DNA of 64,000 nt, from positions 124,001 through 188,000 of the forward strand of contig NZ_BMRT01000007.1 in the NCBI RefSeq assembly GCF_014648775.1, written 5' to 3'. The notes beneath the pieces are model-generated. The model worked only from the letters and a program-made list of their open reading frames with translations, was not told the DNA's origin and searched no databases. The DNA comes from Streptomyces abikoensis. GTDB lineage: Bacteria > Actinomycetota > Actinomycetes > Streptomycetales > Streptomycetaceae. This document shows positions 32,098 through 39,917 of the stretch, in pieces. The position numbers and the translations under genes were made by a program. How positions within the stretch are numbered: the first letter of the stretch is position 1; the number at the start of each line of letters is the position of its first letter.

Positions 32098-32858
32098 GTC
32101 AGGGTCCATCCCGTCAGGCAGACCGCCAGCGCGGCCAGCGGCAGCGCGGCCGCGTGCGTCCACTGCGCACGGGTCGCGGTCACGTCGTCGATCACGGGCA
32201 TCACGCCCGTGTACCCCCGGCTGACCATCGCCAGGTGGACGCGCTCACCGCGCTCGTACGAGCGGATGAACAGCGCCCCCGCGGACTTGGCCAGCACCCC
32301 CCAGTGGCGCACCCCGCGCGCGGTGAAGCCGCGCGACTCCCGGGCGATGCGCATGCGCCGCATCTCGTCCGTGACCACATCGCCGTAGCGGATCATGAAG
32401 GACGCGATCTGGACGAGCAGCGGCGGCATCCGCAGCCGCTCCAGCCCCAGCAGCAGCGCCCGCAGCTCGGTCGTCGCGGCGAGGAGCACGGAGGCGGCGA
32501 CGCCCAGGGTGCCCTTGGCGAGGATGTTCCAGGCGCCCCACAGCCCCGGCTCGCTGAGCGACAGCCCCAGCACGCCGACCTTCTCGCCGGGGACGACGAA
32601 CGGCATCAGCAGCGCGAACGCGACGAACGGCACCTCGATCAGCAGCCGCCGCAGCAGGAAGCCGTACGGCACCCGGGCCGCGCCCGCGACGGCCGCGAGC
32701 AGCAGCGCGTACAGCCCGAAGGCCCACACCGCCTCGCGCGGTGTGGCGACGACGACGAGGACGAAGCAGAAGACGGCGGCGAGCTTGCAGTGCGGCGGCA
32801 GCTCGTGGACCGGCGAGCGGGCGTGCCGGTAGAGCTTGTGGGCGTGTCCGGCACCCAT
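32094..32858 (-). CDS. cbiQ: ECF-type nickel/cobalt transporter transmembrane (T) protein
   Basis: 254 residues, 4-5 membrane helices. Family motifs: LPPHCKLAAVFCFVLVVVAT near the N-terminus and the cytoplasmic coupling segments MRRMRIARESRGFTARG and MVSRGYTGVMP (the two A-R-G motifs that dock on CbiO). Starts one base after the cbiM stop. Couples ATP hydrolysis by CbiO to metal uptake through CbiM. Confidence 0.92.
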   Translation of the reverse strand: MGAGHAHKLYRHARSPVHELPPHCKLAAVFCFVLVVVATPREAVWAFGLYALLLAAVAGAARVPYGFLLRRLLIEVPFVAFALLMPFVVPGEKVGVLGLSLSEPGLWGAWNILAKGTLGVAASVLLAATTELRALLLGLERLRMPPLLVQIASFMIRYGDVVTDEMRRMRIARESRGFTARGVRHWGVLAKSAGALFIRSYERGERVHLAMVSRGYTGVMPVIDDVTATRAQWTHAAALPLAALAVCLTGWTLT

Positions 32859-32859
32859 G

Positions 32860-33903
32860 TCAGACGGTCTCGGAGACGGGAGCAGCGGATTCCGCCCGGT
32901 TCCGGCGGCGGCGGACGACCACGAAGACGCCCGTGCCGACCGCGAGGGTGGCCCCGACGCCGATCACACCGGCCAGCCCGCCGGAGAGCCGGGCGTCGCC
33001 GACGTCCTTGACCTGGTAGTCCGCGAGCGGGGAGTCCTTGGCCGCGTGCTGCTCGGTCCTGGTGTCGATGCCCTTGTCGTGGGCGACCTTCTCCAGTCCG
33101 TCCGGGCTGGTGGAGGCGTAGTAGCTGACGAACCCGGCGAGCGCCAGGGCCAGCACGAGACCCACGCCGGCGATCTTGCGGACCGGGCGGGGGGCGGCCT
33201 TCGACACCTCGACGGGGACGACCGTCCCGTCCGCCCTGCGGATCTCCAGCGGCTTGGCCAGCCCCCGCGCCCCGTAGACCAGGTCGGGGCGGACGGCCAC
33301 GACCGCGCCCACGGTCAGCGCCGTGATGACGGCCTCGCCGACGCCGATGAGGACGTGCACGCCGACCATCGCCGTGGCGACCTTGCCGATGGGCACGTCG
33401 GTGGTGCCGCCCAGCGCGTAGATCAGGGTGAACGCGCCGGCCGCCGCCGGGACGGACACCAGCGCGGCCACGAAGGCGGCGGCCGTCACGGAGGACCGGC
33501 GCCGGGGCAGTGCCTTCGCCAGCAGCCGGAAGAGGGCGTAGGCGACGACCGTCGTGACCACCGCCATGTCGGTGATGTTGACGCCCAGAGCCGTGAGCCC
33601 GCCGTCGGCGAACAGCACGCCCTGCATCAACAGCACCACGGATATACAGAGGACCCCTGTGTAGGGGCCGACGAGTATCGCCGCGAGCGCTCCGCCCAGC
33701 AGATGGCCGCTGGTGCCCGCCGCGACGGGGAAGTTCAGCATCTGCACGGCGAAGATGAACGCCGCCACCAGCCCCGCGAGCGGCGCGGCGCGCTCGTCCA
33801 GCTCGCGCCGCGCGCCGCGCAGGCAGACCGCGACGGCGGACGCGGCGACGGCCCCGGTCGCCAGGGACACCGGGGCGTTGATGAACCCGTCGGGTACGTG
33901 CAT
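32860..33903 (-). CDS. cbiM: ECF-type nickel/cobalt substrate-binding protein CbiM fused to a PDGLE/CbiN-like domain
   Basis: 347 residues. Begins MHVPDGFINAPVSLA: in CbiM/NikM the N-terminal Met-His-x-Pro supplies metal ligands (His2), so the ATG at 33903 must be the start. Residues ~1-220 are the CbiM membrane domain (VAAGTSGHLLGGALAAILVG). The C-terminal part contains TM helices around a loop with SPDGLEKVAHDKGIDTRTEQ, the PDGLE/CbiN-type domain usually encoded by a separate cbiN gene. The transporter takes up Ni2+ or Co2+. A candidate Nur box in the promoter favours nickel; no cobalamin riboswitch was found. Confidence 0.92.
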   Translation of the reverse strand: MHVPDGFINAPVSLATGAVAASAVAVCLRGARRELDERAAPLAGLVAAFIFAVQMLNFPVAAGTSGHLLGGALAAILVGPYTGVLCISVVLLMQGVLFADGGLTALGVNITDMAVVTTVVAYALFRLLAKALPRRRSSVTAAAFVAALVSVPAAAGAFTLIYALGGTTDVPIGKVATAMVGVHVLIGVGEAVITALTVGAVVAVRPDLVYGARGLAKPLEIRRADGTVVPVEVSKAAPRPVRKIAGVGLVLALALAGFVSYYASTSPDGLEKVAHDKGIDTRTEQHAAKDSPLADYQVKDVGDARLSGGLAGVIGVGATLAVGTGVFVVVRRRRNRAESAAPVSETV

Positions 33904-33984
33904 GACGGTTCTCCGTCTCTCCGTCTCTCCGGCCACCCGGGGCGGCCGTGATGTCCGGCCGTCGGTCCGGCCGTGAACCGCTCG

Positions 33985-34015
33985 ATGATAGGGGCGTCCT
34001 GCGAATCAGTGGCAA
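33985..34015 (-). promoter_or_regulatory. cbiMQO promoter with candidate Nur (nickel) box
   Basis: On the minus strand TTGCCA (34015-34010) and TATCAT (33990-33985) form a -35/-10 pair 19 bp apart. Overlapping the -35 is an imperfect dyad, on the plus strand CTGCGA-ATCAG-TGGCAA (33999-34015), containing TGC-N9-GCA. The Streptomyces Nur box is TTGCAA-N5-TTGCAA-like as I recall. Nickel-bound Nur would repress uptake. The rest of the 307-bp gap to the HNH gene holds only that gene's leader. Confidence 0.5.
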
Positions 34016-34155
34016 GAGCGTGTGCGGCGCGACTGCGCGCCCCTCGCCGGGGCCCGCGCCCCACCGACGGAACGGACGGCTCATTTCCGGGGCCAGTCGA
34101 GTGATTCGCCCACCTGCACGGCATATGTCCCGTTCATCTGTTCACTCGTCATGAC

Positions 34156-34189
34156 GGCCATGTCAGCTCCGCGGCCATGTCGGCTCCGC
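34156..34189 (+). repeat. 17-bp tandem duplication in the leader of the HNH nuclease gene
   Basis: GGCCATGTCAGCTCCGC (34156-34172) and GGCCATGTCGGCTCCGC (34173-34189) are adjacent and differ at one base. They lie 22 bp before the ATG of the HNH gene. Each copy contains an ATG that could nucleate spurious initiation. Probably a recent slippage duplication. Confidence 0.7.
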
Positions 34190-34210
34190 GGCGCCACCGA
34201 AGGAGGTCCC

Positions 34211-35362
34211 ATGCGATCGCAGGAGATATCCGTGCGCGGTTTCCGGAGGCCGTTGCTCGCGTCCACCGTCGCCGTCGGCGCCCTGCTCCTGGCGGCGGTC
34301 CCGGGCGCCACCGCCCGCGGCGCGCCGACGCCCGGGCCGGGCCACGCGCGGCCCGCGACGGGCCACGTGCCCGCGGACTACGACGAGACCGACTGCGAGG
34401 GCCCGGCGTCGTGGGAGGGCGACGTCTACAGCGATCCCCCCAGGACCGAGCCGCCCAAGCCCCCGCCGCCGAAGACGCCCCCGGCGGGCGGCGGCGACAC
34501 CCGCGCGGCGGGGAAGTCGGGAGCGAAGCCGGCCGCGAAGACCAGGGCGAAGACCAGGGCGGCGGCGAGGGCAGCGGCCAGGACGGCCGCGGAAGGGGCC
34601 GCGGTCCCGGTGAAGTGGCCCAAGAACATCCCGGACGCCGACGAGGCCGCGCACCTGCTGGACAACCTCGACGTCCGCCCGTACGAGGACAAGGGCTACG
34701 CCCGGACGAAGTTCGGCGGCCAGGCGTGCTGGGCCCTCCACGGCGTCCACCGGTGCACCACCCGTGACGTCGCCCTCAAGCAGCAGTCGCTGGTCCCGGT
34801 CGTGCTCGACGGCGCCTGCCGGGTCACCGGCGGCCAGTGGCACAGCGAGTACGACAACCGGAACATGGCCGACCCCCTCCACGTCGACGTCGACCACATC
34901 GTGCCGCTGCGCAACGCGTGGGGATCCGGCGCGAGCAACTGGTCGCCGGAGAAGCGGCTGGAGTTCGCCAACGACATCACCGCCTCGCCCGAGCTGGTCG
35001 TGGTGTCCACATGGAGCAACCGCCGCAAGGGCGACAAGGGGCCGGAGAAGTGGCTGCCGCCGGGCGCCGCCGAGTGCCCCTACGTCCAGGCGTGGATCGG
35101 GGTGAAGGACTACTACGGGCTGAGCGTCACCAAGTCGGAGAAGGAGAAACTGCGGCAGGTGGTGGAGGGCTGCGTGGCGAAGGCCCGGCCGGACCGGCCC
35201 GACCGCCAGAACGGCCAGGACCGCCAGGACCGGCCCGATCGTCAGAACGGTCAGGACCGCCAGGACCAGCCCGCCCGTCACGACCGCGACGACCGGCCCG
35301 ACCGCCACGACCAGCCCGCCCGCCAGGACCGCGAGGACCGCGAGGAAAGAGCGGACCGCTAA
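34211..35362 (+). CDS. Secreted HNH endonuclease (DUF1524/GmrSD-C-like)
   Basis: 383 residues. Signal peptide (RGFRRPLLASTVAVGALLLA then AVPGATARG) followed by a Pro/Lys/Ala-rich linker (DPPRTEPPKPPPPKTPP; TRAKTRAAARAAARTAA). HNH domain about 205-310: HVDVDHIVPLRNAWGSGASN, RLEFANDITASPELVVVS and NRRKGDKGPEKWLPP. The DHIVPL His and the N-R-x-K-G-D motif are the metal/catalytic elements. The last ~55 residues are a degenerate Asp/Arg/Gln repeat (DRPDRQNGQDRQ, twice and decaying). ATG at 34211 has a near-perfect AAGGAGG. Likely an extracellular DNase for nutrient scavenging or competition. Its TAA overlaps the stop of the convergent protease gene. Confidence 0.88.
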   Translation: MRSQEISVRGFRRPLLASTVAVGALLLAAVPGATARGAPTPGPGHARPATGHVPADYDETDCEGPASWEGDVYSDPPRTEPPKPPPPKTPPAGGGDTRAAGKSGAKPAAKTRAKTRAAARAAARTAAEGAAVPVKWPKNIPDADEAAHLLDNLDVRPYEDKGYARTKFGGQACWALHGVHRCTTRDVALKQQSLVPVVLDGACRVTGGQWHSEYDNRNMADPLHVDVDHIVPLRNAWGSGASNWSPEKRLEFANDITASPELVVVSTWSNRRKGDKGPEKWLPPGAAECPYVQAWIGVKDYYGLSVTKSEKEKLRQVVEGCVAKARPDRPDRQNGQDRQDRPDRQNGQDRQDQPARHDRDDRPDRHDQPARQDREDREERADR

Positions 35363-36558
35363 AGAGCCGCCCGGCTGCCGGTGCTGACCGGCGCGGTCGC
35401 CTGCGCCGCCCGCCGGGCGGCGTCGGCGACCTGGTCGGCGGTCAGCACATAGCCCGTCTCCGCGTCCGTCGTGGAGCGGGCGAAGACCACCCCGTACACC
35501 TTCCCGGTGGGGGTCAGCAGCGGTCCGCCCGAGTTGCCGGGGCGGATCGTGGAGCGGACGGAGAAGACCTCGCGCGTGGTGATGCCGTCGCCGTAGATGT
35601 CCTGGCCCTTGGCCCGGACCTCGTTGGCGACGATCGCCGCGCGCAGGTCGAGCCCGCCGTTCTCGGGGAAGCCCGCGACGACGGCCGCGTCGCCGCGCTT
35701 GGCGGTCTTGTCGAAGGGCAGCACGGGCGCGTCCAGGCCGGGGACGTCCAGGACGGCGACGTCCGTGTCCGGGTCGAAGAGGACGACCTTCGCGTTGTAC
35801 GCCCGCCCGACGCCGCCGACCTTCACGGTCGGGTCGCTGACGCCGGCGACCACGTGGGCGTTGGTCATCACGTGCTCGTGGGAGAAGACGAAACCGCTGC
35901 CCTCCTGGCCGCGCCGCCCGTCGCCGCCGACGTTCGCCACGCCCTCGACCTTGACGACGCTGCGCCGGGCGGCCCGGCTCGCGTCCGCGGTCACCATGTC
36001 CCCGGTGGGCTTGGGGACGCTGGTGGCGGGCTCGCTCTCGAAGGGGTTGAACACCTGGGGAAACCCGGCCCCGGCCAGCGCGTCCGTCGTCCGGCTGAAC
36101 CAGGTGGGCGCCTGCTCGGGCATCGCCCGGTGCACCGCGCCCAGCAGCTTCGACTCCTTGATCTCCCGGGTGAGGGAGGCGGAGTTCGCCGAGACGAGCA
36201 CGCTCGCGGCCACCCAGCCGACCAGCAGCACGGCCAGTGAGGCGGCGGCCGCGCCGGCTATGCCGTCGAGGCCGCGCACCGGCGCCCACGTCAGCCGGGA
36301 CCGCAGCCGCCAGGCGAACCGGCCGGCGACGGCGTGGCCGATCACGGCCGGGATCAGCACGACCAGGACGGCGGCGACGGCCGCCAGGGACGTACCGGGC
36401 TCGAAGGGCTCCAGGGCGTAGGGCAGCGCCCACACGCCCAGCACCGCGCCGCCGAGGAACCCGGCGAACAGCACGACGCTCGCCACCAGGCCCCTGCGGT
36501 AGCCGGACACGGCGTAGCAGAGGACGAGCAGCAACAGCAGCACATCGATCAGGTTCAA
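35359..36558 (-). CDS. MarP-family membrane serine protease (CvpA + trypsin-like)
   Basis: 399 residues. Four N-terminal helices of a CvpA-like domain (NLIDVLLLLLVLCYAVSGYR, LVASVVLFAGFLGGAVLGVW, SLAAVAAVLVVLIPAVIGHA, SLAVLLVGWVAASVLVS), then an extracytoplasmic trypsin-like domain with the full triad: His in HVMTNAHVVAG, Asp in DPDTDVAVLDV, Ser in IRPGNSGGPLL. MarP of mycobacteria is needed for acid and oxidative resistance through cell-wall hydrolase processing. I choose the TTG at 36558, preceded by AAAGGG at 7-nt spacing, because it places the first helix at the very N-terminus as in homologues; a 123-codon upstream extension has no domain and covers repeat DNA. Confidence 0.88.
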   Translation of the reverse strand: MNLIDVLLLLLVLCYAVSGYRRGLVASVVLFAGFLGGAVLGVWALPYALEPFEPGTSLAAVAAVLVVLIPAVIGHAVAGRFAWRLRSRLTWAPVRGLDGIAGAAAASLAVLLVGWVAASVLVSANSASLTREIKESKLLGAVHRAMPEQAPTWFSRTTDALAGAGFPQVFNPFESEPATSVPKPTGDMVTADASRAARRSVVKVEGVANVGGDGRRGQEGSGFVFSHEHVMTNAHVVAGVSDPTVKVGGVGRAYNAKVVLFDPDTDVAVLDVPGLDAPVLPFDKTAKRGDAAVVAGFPENGGLDLRAAIVANEVRAKGQDIYGDGITTREVFSVRSTIRPGNSGGPLLTPTGKVYGVVFARSTTDAETGYVLTADQVADAARRAAQATAPVSTGSRAAL

Positions 36559-36704
36559 CGCGAAGCCCTTTCCTTCACACGCGTCCCCCGACCGCGCCCA
36601 CCTGCGTGGACTTAGGAAAACGCAGGCACAGCGGGTGGCGGTTCCCATTCCGCCCGAATTCATGGCGTACCCCACGCAGCCCCCCACCGGGGGCCGCCCA
36701 GGGG

Positions 36705-36751
36705 GGTCCGGGGGCGAAGCCCCGGGAAACGGTGGAAGGGCGGGACCGGGG
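36705..36751. repeat. Dispersed intergenic repeat, copy B
   Basis: Within the 304-bp space between the MarP-like and MMPL genes. It reads GGTCCGGGGGCGAAGCCCCG, GGAAACGGTGGAAGGGCGGG, ACCGGGG and matches copy A (1050-1098) and copy C (54574-54621) in the order: stem of G/C, GGAAACGG, AGGGCGGGACCGGGG. The stem-loop GGGGGC-GAA-GCCCC suggests an RNA hairpin or protein-binding element. The remainder of this gap contains the MMPL terminator. Confidence 0.6.
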
Positions 36752-36790
36752 TCCCTTTCTCCGCCGCGACGGCGCCCGGCCCGAAAACAA

Positions 36791-36842
36791 GCGGCCCGGC
36801 GGTGCCGGACCCCGCCGAAGCGGGACGGTACCACCGGGCCGC
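36791..36842 (-). terminator. Terminator of the TetR-MMPL operon
   Basis: GCGGCCCGG (36791-36799) pairs perfectly with CCGGGCCGC (36834-36842); inner bases GGTGCC / GGTACC extend the stem with a few mismatches. It begins 20 bp beyond the MMPL stop codon on the minus strand. Confidence 0.6.
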
Positions 36843-36862
36843 GAGGCACCGGGAATGCCGCG

Positions 36863-39058
36863 TCAGACGCGGACCGGCTCACGCTCCTCGTCGGCGGAAG
36901 GCGCGAGCGTCTTCTGGAGGGCCTCACCCTCCACGTCCACGTTCGGCAGCACCTTCGCCAGCCACCCCGGCAGCCACCAGGCCGTCTTGCCCAGCAGGGC
37001 GAGGACCGCCGGCACGATCGCCATCCGGACCACGAACGCGTCGAAGAACACCGCGATCGCCAGGCCGAAGCCGATCATCTTGATCATCTGCTCGGACGAG
37101 CCGATGAAGCCCGCGAAGACGCTGATCATGATGATGGCCGCCGCCGTGACGACCCGCGCGCCGTGGCGGAAGCCGGTCACGATGGCCTCGCCCGGGCGCT
37201 CGCCGTGGACGAAGGCCTCGCGCATCCGGGTCACGAGGAAGACCTCGTAGTCCATGGCCAGACCGAAGACGACACCCACCATGAAGATCGGCATCATGCT
37301 CATGATCGGGCCGGTCTCCTCGACCCCGAAGAGCGAGCCGAGCCAGCCCCACTGGAAGACCGCGACGACGGCGCCGAGCGCGGCGACCACCGACAGCAGG
37401 AAGCCCAGCGCGGCCTTCAGCGGCACCAGGACGGACCGGAAGACGACCATCAGCAGCAGGAAGGCCAGACCGACGACGAGCCCCAGGTAGGGCAGCAGCG
37501 CGTCGTTGAGCTTCTGCGAGACGTCGATGTTCATCGCCGTACCGCCGGTGACGAGGACCTTCGCGCCGGTGTCCGAGGCCAGCGCGTCGCGCTCGCCGCG
37601 GATCGCGTGGACCAGGTCCTCGGTCTGCTTGCTGGTGGGCTTGGACTTGGGGATGACCAGCAGGGTGGCCGTGTCACCGGCCTTGTTGAACTGCGCGGGG
37701 GTCACCATGGCGACGTCGTCGAGCTTCGCCAGGGTGTCGTGCGCCTTCTGCGCCGCGGCCTTGGGGTCCTTGGCGTCCTTCAGGTCCACGACGTTCAGCA
37801 GCGGGCCGTTGAAGCCGGGGCCGAAGCCCTCGCTCAGCAGGTCGTAGGCCTTGCGCTGGGTGGTGCTCTTGGAGGCGGCGCCGTCGTCGGGCAGGCCGAG
37901 CTCCAGGGAGGCGGCGGGCACGGCGATCGCGCCGAGGCCGATCACACCGGCCGCGAGCACCAGCAGCGGGCGGCGCAGCACGACGCGGGCCCAGCGGGTG
38001 CCCATGTTGGGCTTGTCGCCGGCGGCCGCGGCGGGGCCGCCCTTGCGGATCTTGCGGGGCAGCACCTGCTTGCCCGCGAAGCCCAGCAGCGCGGGGATGA
38101 GCGACAGGGCGATGAGGACGGCGATGGTGACCGTGCCGGCCGCCGCCATGCCCATCTTCGTCAGCATCGGGATGTTGACGACCGCGAGGCCGGCCAGCGC
38201 GATGACGACGGTGAGGCCCGCGAAGACCACCGCGGAACCGGCGGTGCCGACGGCGCGGCCCGCCGCCTCCTCGCGCTCCCGGCCCTCGGCGAGCTCCGCG
38301 CGGTAGCGGGAGACGATGAAGAGGGCGTAGTCGATGCCGACCGCGAGGCCGATCATCATGGCGAGCGTCGAGGTGTTGGCGGAGAGGTCCAGCACGGGCG
38401 CCAGGGCGGCGATCGAGGAGACGCCGATGCCCACGCCGATGATGGCGGTGAGCAGCGGGAGCCCGGCCGCGACCAGCGAGCCGAAGGTGATCACGAGGAC
38501 GACCGCCGACACGGCGATGCCGATGATCTCCGAGCCGCCCTCGGGCATCTGCTGGAGGACGCTGCCGCCGACCTCGACGGTCAGCCCGGCGTCGCGGCCG
38601 TGCTGGGCGGCGTCCTTGAGCTCGGTGCGGGTGTCCTCGGTGAGGTCCGTGGACTTGACCTTGTACGCGGCGGAGGCGTACCCGATGGCCTGGTCCTTGT
38701 TGACGGCCTGGCCCTGGAACGGGTCGACCGCCATGGCCACCTGGGGGCCGCGCTTGATCTCGGCGACGACCTTCTCGACGGCCGCCTTGTTCTTGGGGTC
38801 GGTGAGCTTCTGGCCCGCCGGGGCCTTGAAGACGACGCGGGCGGAGGCGTTCTGCTCGGTATTACCGGGGAATCGTTTCTCCAGGAGGTCGAAGGCCTGC
38901 TGGGCCTCCGTGCCCGGTATGGAGAAGTCGTTGTTGGTGGACTTGGACGCCGTGGCGGCGCCCGCCCCGGCCAGTACCAGCAGCAGCACCCATATGAGGG
39001 CGAAGTACCAGCGCCGTCGGAAGGACAGCCTTCCGAGTCTGTAGAGGAACGTGGCCAC
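36863..39058 (-). CDS. MMPL/RND-family exporter
   Basis: 731 residues with about 12 helices in two repeats of 1+5. Begins MATFLYRLGRLSFRRRWYFALIWVLLLVLA; helices and the RND core are seen in GIDYALFIVSRYRAELAEGR (Asp/Tyr of the proton relay) and, in the second half, VFGLAMDYEVFLVTRMREAF. Extracytoplasmic porter domains lie after the first helix of each half. MMPL proteins export lipids, siderophores or drugs using the proton gradient. GTG start at 39058; the mRNA leader folds into an 11-bp stem that includes its Shine-Dalgarno GGGAG. Downstream partner of a TetR gene (110-bp gap). Confidence 0.92.
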   Translation of the reverse strand: MATFLYRLGRLSFRRRWYFALIWVLLLVLAGAGAATASKSTNNDFSIPGTEAQQAFDLLEKRFPGNTEQNASARVVFKAPAGQKLTDPKNKAAVEKVVAEIKRGPQVAMAVDPFQGQAVNKDQAIGYASAAYKVKSTDLTEDTRTELKDAAQHGRDAGLTVEVGGSVLQQMPEGGSEIIGIAVSAVVLVITFGSLVAAGLPLLTAIIGVGIGVSSIAALAPVLDLSANTSTLAMMIGLAVGIDYALFIVSRYRAELAEGREREEAAGRAVGTAGSAVVFAGLTVVIALAGLAVVNIPMLTKMGMAAAGTVTIAVLIALSLIPALLGFAGKQVLPRKIRKGGPAAAAGDKPNMGTRWARVVLRRPLLVLAAGVIGLGAIAVPAASLELGLPDDGAASKSTTQRKAYDLLSEGFGPGFNGPLLNVVDLKDAKDPKAAAQKAHDTLAKLDDVAMVTPAQFNKAGDTATLLVIPKSKPTSKQTEDLVHAIRGERDALASDTGAKVLVTGGTAMNIDVSQKLNDALLPYLGLVVGLAFLLLMVVFRSVLVPLKAALGFLLSVVAALGAVVAVFQWGWLGSLFGVEETGPIMSMMPIFMVGVVFGLAMDYEVFLVTRMREAFVHGERPGEAIVTGFRHGARVVTAAAIIMISVFAGFIGSSEQMIKMIGFGLAIAVFFDAFVVRMAIVPAVLALLGKTAWWLPGWLAKVLPNVDVEGEALQKTLAPSADEEREPVRV

Positions 39059-39067
39059 GAGTGTGGT

Positions 39068-39124
39068 GCTCCCGTCGGATCGGTGGTGCAGGGAACTGGA
39101 AGTGGGAACCAGCCCGACGGGAGC
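39068..39124 (-). promoter_or_regulatory. Leader hairpin that can mask the MMPL ribosome binding site
   Basis: On the minus strand GCTCCCGTCGG (39124-39114) and CCGACGGGAGC (39078-39068) are perfectly complementary, 11 bp with a 35-nt loop. The downstream arm contains GGGAG, the only good Shine-Dalgarno, 10 nt before the GTG start (39058). Folding would block ribosome access, suggesting regulated translation. Confidence 0.55.
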
Positions 39125-39168
39125 GGTACGTCAGGTGGGGCCTCAGTGTGGGTGTACGTGGGGGGTGG

Positions 39169-39768
39169 TCATACGCCGAGAGCGGGGATGATCACGGCGT
39201 CGACGTAGCGGGTGAGGAACTCGGCGTCGGGCGCCTGGTCCTCGATGAGCGGACGGGCCAGGAAGCCGCCGATCATCATGTGCGCGACGAACGGGATGGC
39301 GGGGTTGTCCGCCGCCAGCTCACCGCGCCGGACCGCGCGCCGGAGCATCTCGTCCAGCCACCCCATCTCGGGCTCGATCAGCACCTCGCGCAGCGCCCGG
39401 TGGAGTTCCGGGTTGGTGTGCACGGCGTGCCCGAGCCCGCGGAGCAGGGCGGTGTCCTTCTCCATCTGCTCGGTGTCGGCCTGGCACACCATGGCGTGGA
39501 GGTCGCCGCGCACCGTGCCGGTGTCGATGCCCTCCAGGCTGCCAGGCTTGTTGTGCCGCAGGGCCTTGGCGACCAGCTCCGGCTTGCCCCGCCACTGGCG
39601 GTAGAGGGTCGCCTTGCTGGAGTGCGTCCGGGCGGCGACGGCGTCCATGGTCAGGGCGTCGTAGCCGACCTCGCGCAGGATCGCGAGCACCGCCTCGTAG
39701 AGCTCGGCCTCGCGTTCGGGGGTCAGCCGCGTGCGGCGGACCGCCGGCTTGGGTGGTTCCGTGGCCAT
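39169..39768 (-). CDS. TetR-family repressor of the MMPL exporter
   Basis: 199 residues. N-terminal HTH at about 20-65: ELYEAVLAILREVGYDALTM, DAVAARTHSSKATLYRQWRG, KPELVAKALRHN. C-terminal helical ligand domain with LRRAVRRGELAADNPAIPFV and PALGV. It precedes the MMPL gene on the same strand. Upstream are two perfect inverted repeats sharing the core CGAAACG, 27 and 68 bp before its ATG, which are likely its operators. Probably senses the substrate exported by the MMPL protein. Confidence 0.9.
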   Translation of the reverse strand: MATEPPKPAVRRTRLTPEREAELYEAVLAILREVGYDALTMDAVAARTHSSKATLYRQWRGKPELVAKALRHNKPGSLEGIDTGTVRGDLHAMVCQADTEQMEKDTALLRGLGHAVHTNPELHRALREVLIEPEMGWLDEMLRRAVRRGELAADNPAIPFVAHMMIGGFLARPLIEDQAPDAEFLTRYVDAVIIPALGV

Positions 39769-39794
39769 ACCGCATCTTCCTTCCCCCCGTCGTC

Positions 39795-39861
39795 GTACGA
39801 AACGGTTTCGTACCGTACGAGCGTAAGCCCGGGCGCCATCGAAACGACATCGTTTCGATGG
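39795..39861. promoter_or_regulatory. Two palindromic TetR operators
   Basis: Site 1: GTACGAAAC-G-GTTTCGTAC (39795-39813), 9-bp arms. Site 2: 12-bp arms CCATCGAAACGA (39836-39847) and TCGTTTCGATGG (39850-39861) with a CA centre. Both share CGAAAC/GTTTCG cores; centres are 51 bp apart, about five helical turns. They lie between the TetR ATG (39768) and the divergent tricorn GTG (39918), so both promoters could be controlled. Confidence 0.75.
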
Positions 39862-39917
39862 TGTTCTCCGTCACGAACCGAGTTGCCGGGGGATCCCCGG
39901 GCCGAAACGATTGACGG

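Noticed and set aside
33904..34100. Cobalamin riboswitch upstream of cbiMQO (GCCACTG on the minus strand)
   Set aside because: Only the short GCCACTG motif matches. The other conserved B12-box segments and paired arms are absent, and the motif falls inside the better-supported promoter/Nur site.
34211..35362. Polymorphic toxin with immunity gene
   Set aside because: There is a simple signal peptide but no delivery domain or adjacent immunity gene; the convergent neighbour is a MarP-like protease. Kept as a secreted nuclease.
36559..36927. 123-codon upstream extension of the MarP-like gene
   Set aside because: It runs over the dispersed repeat and terminator, has no domain, and homologues begin at the first membrane helix.
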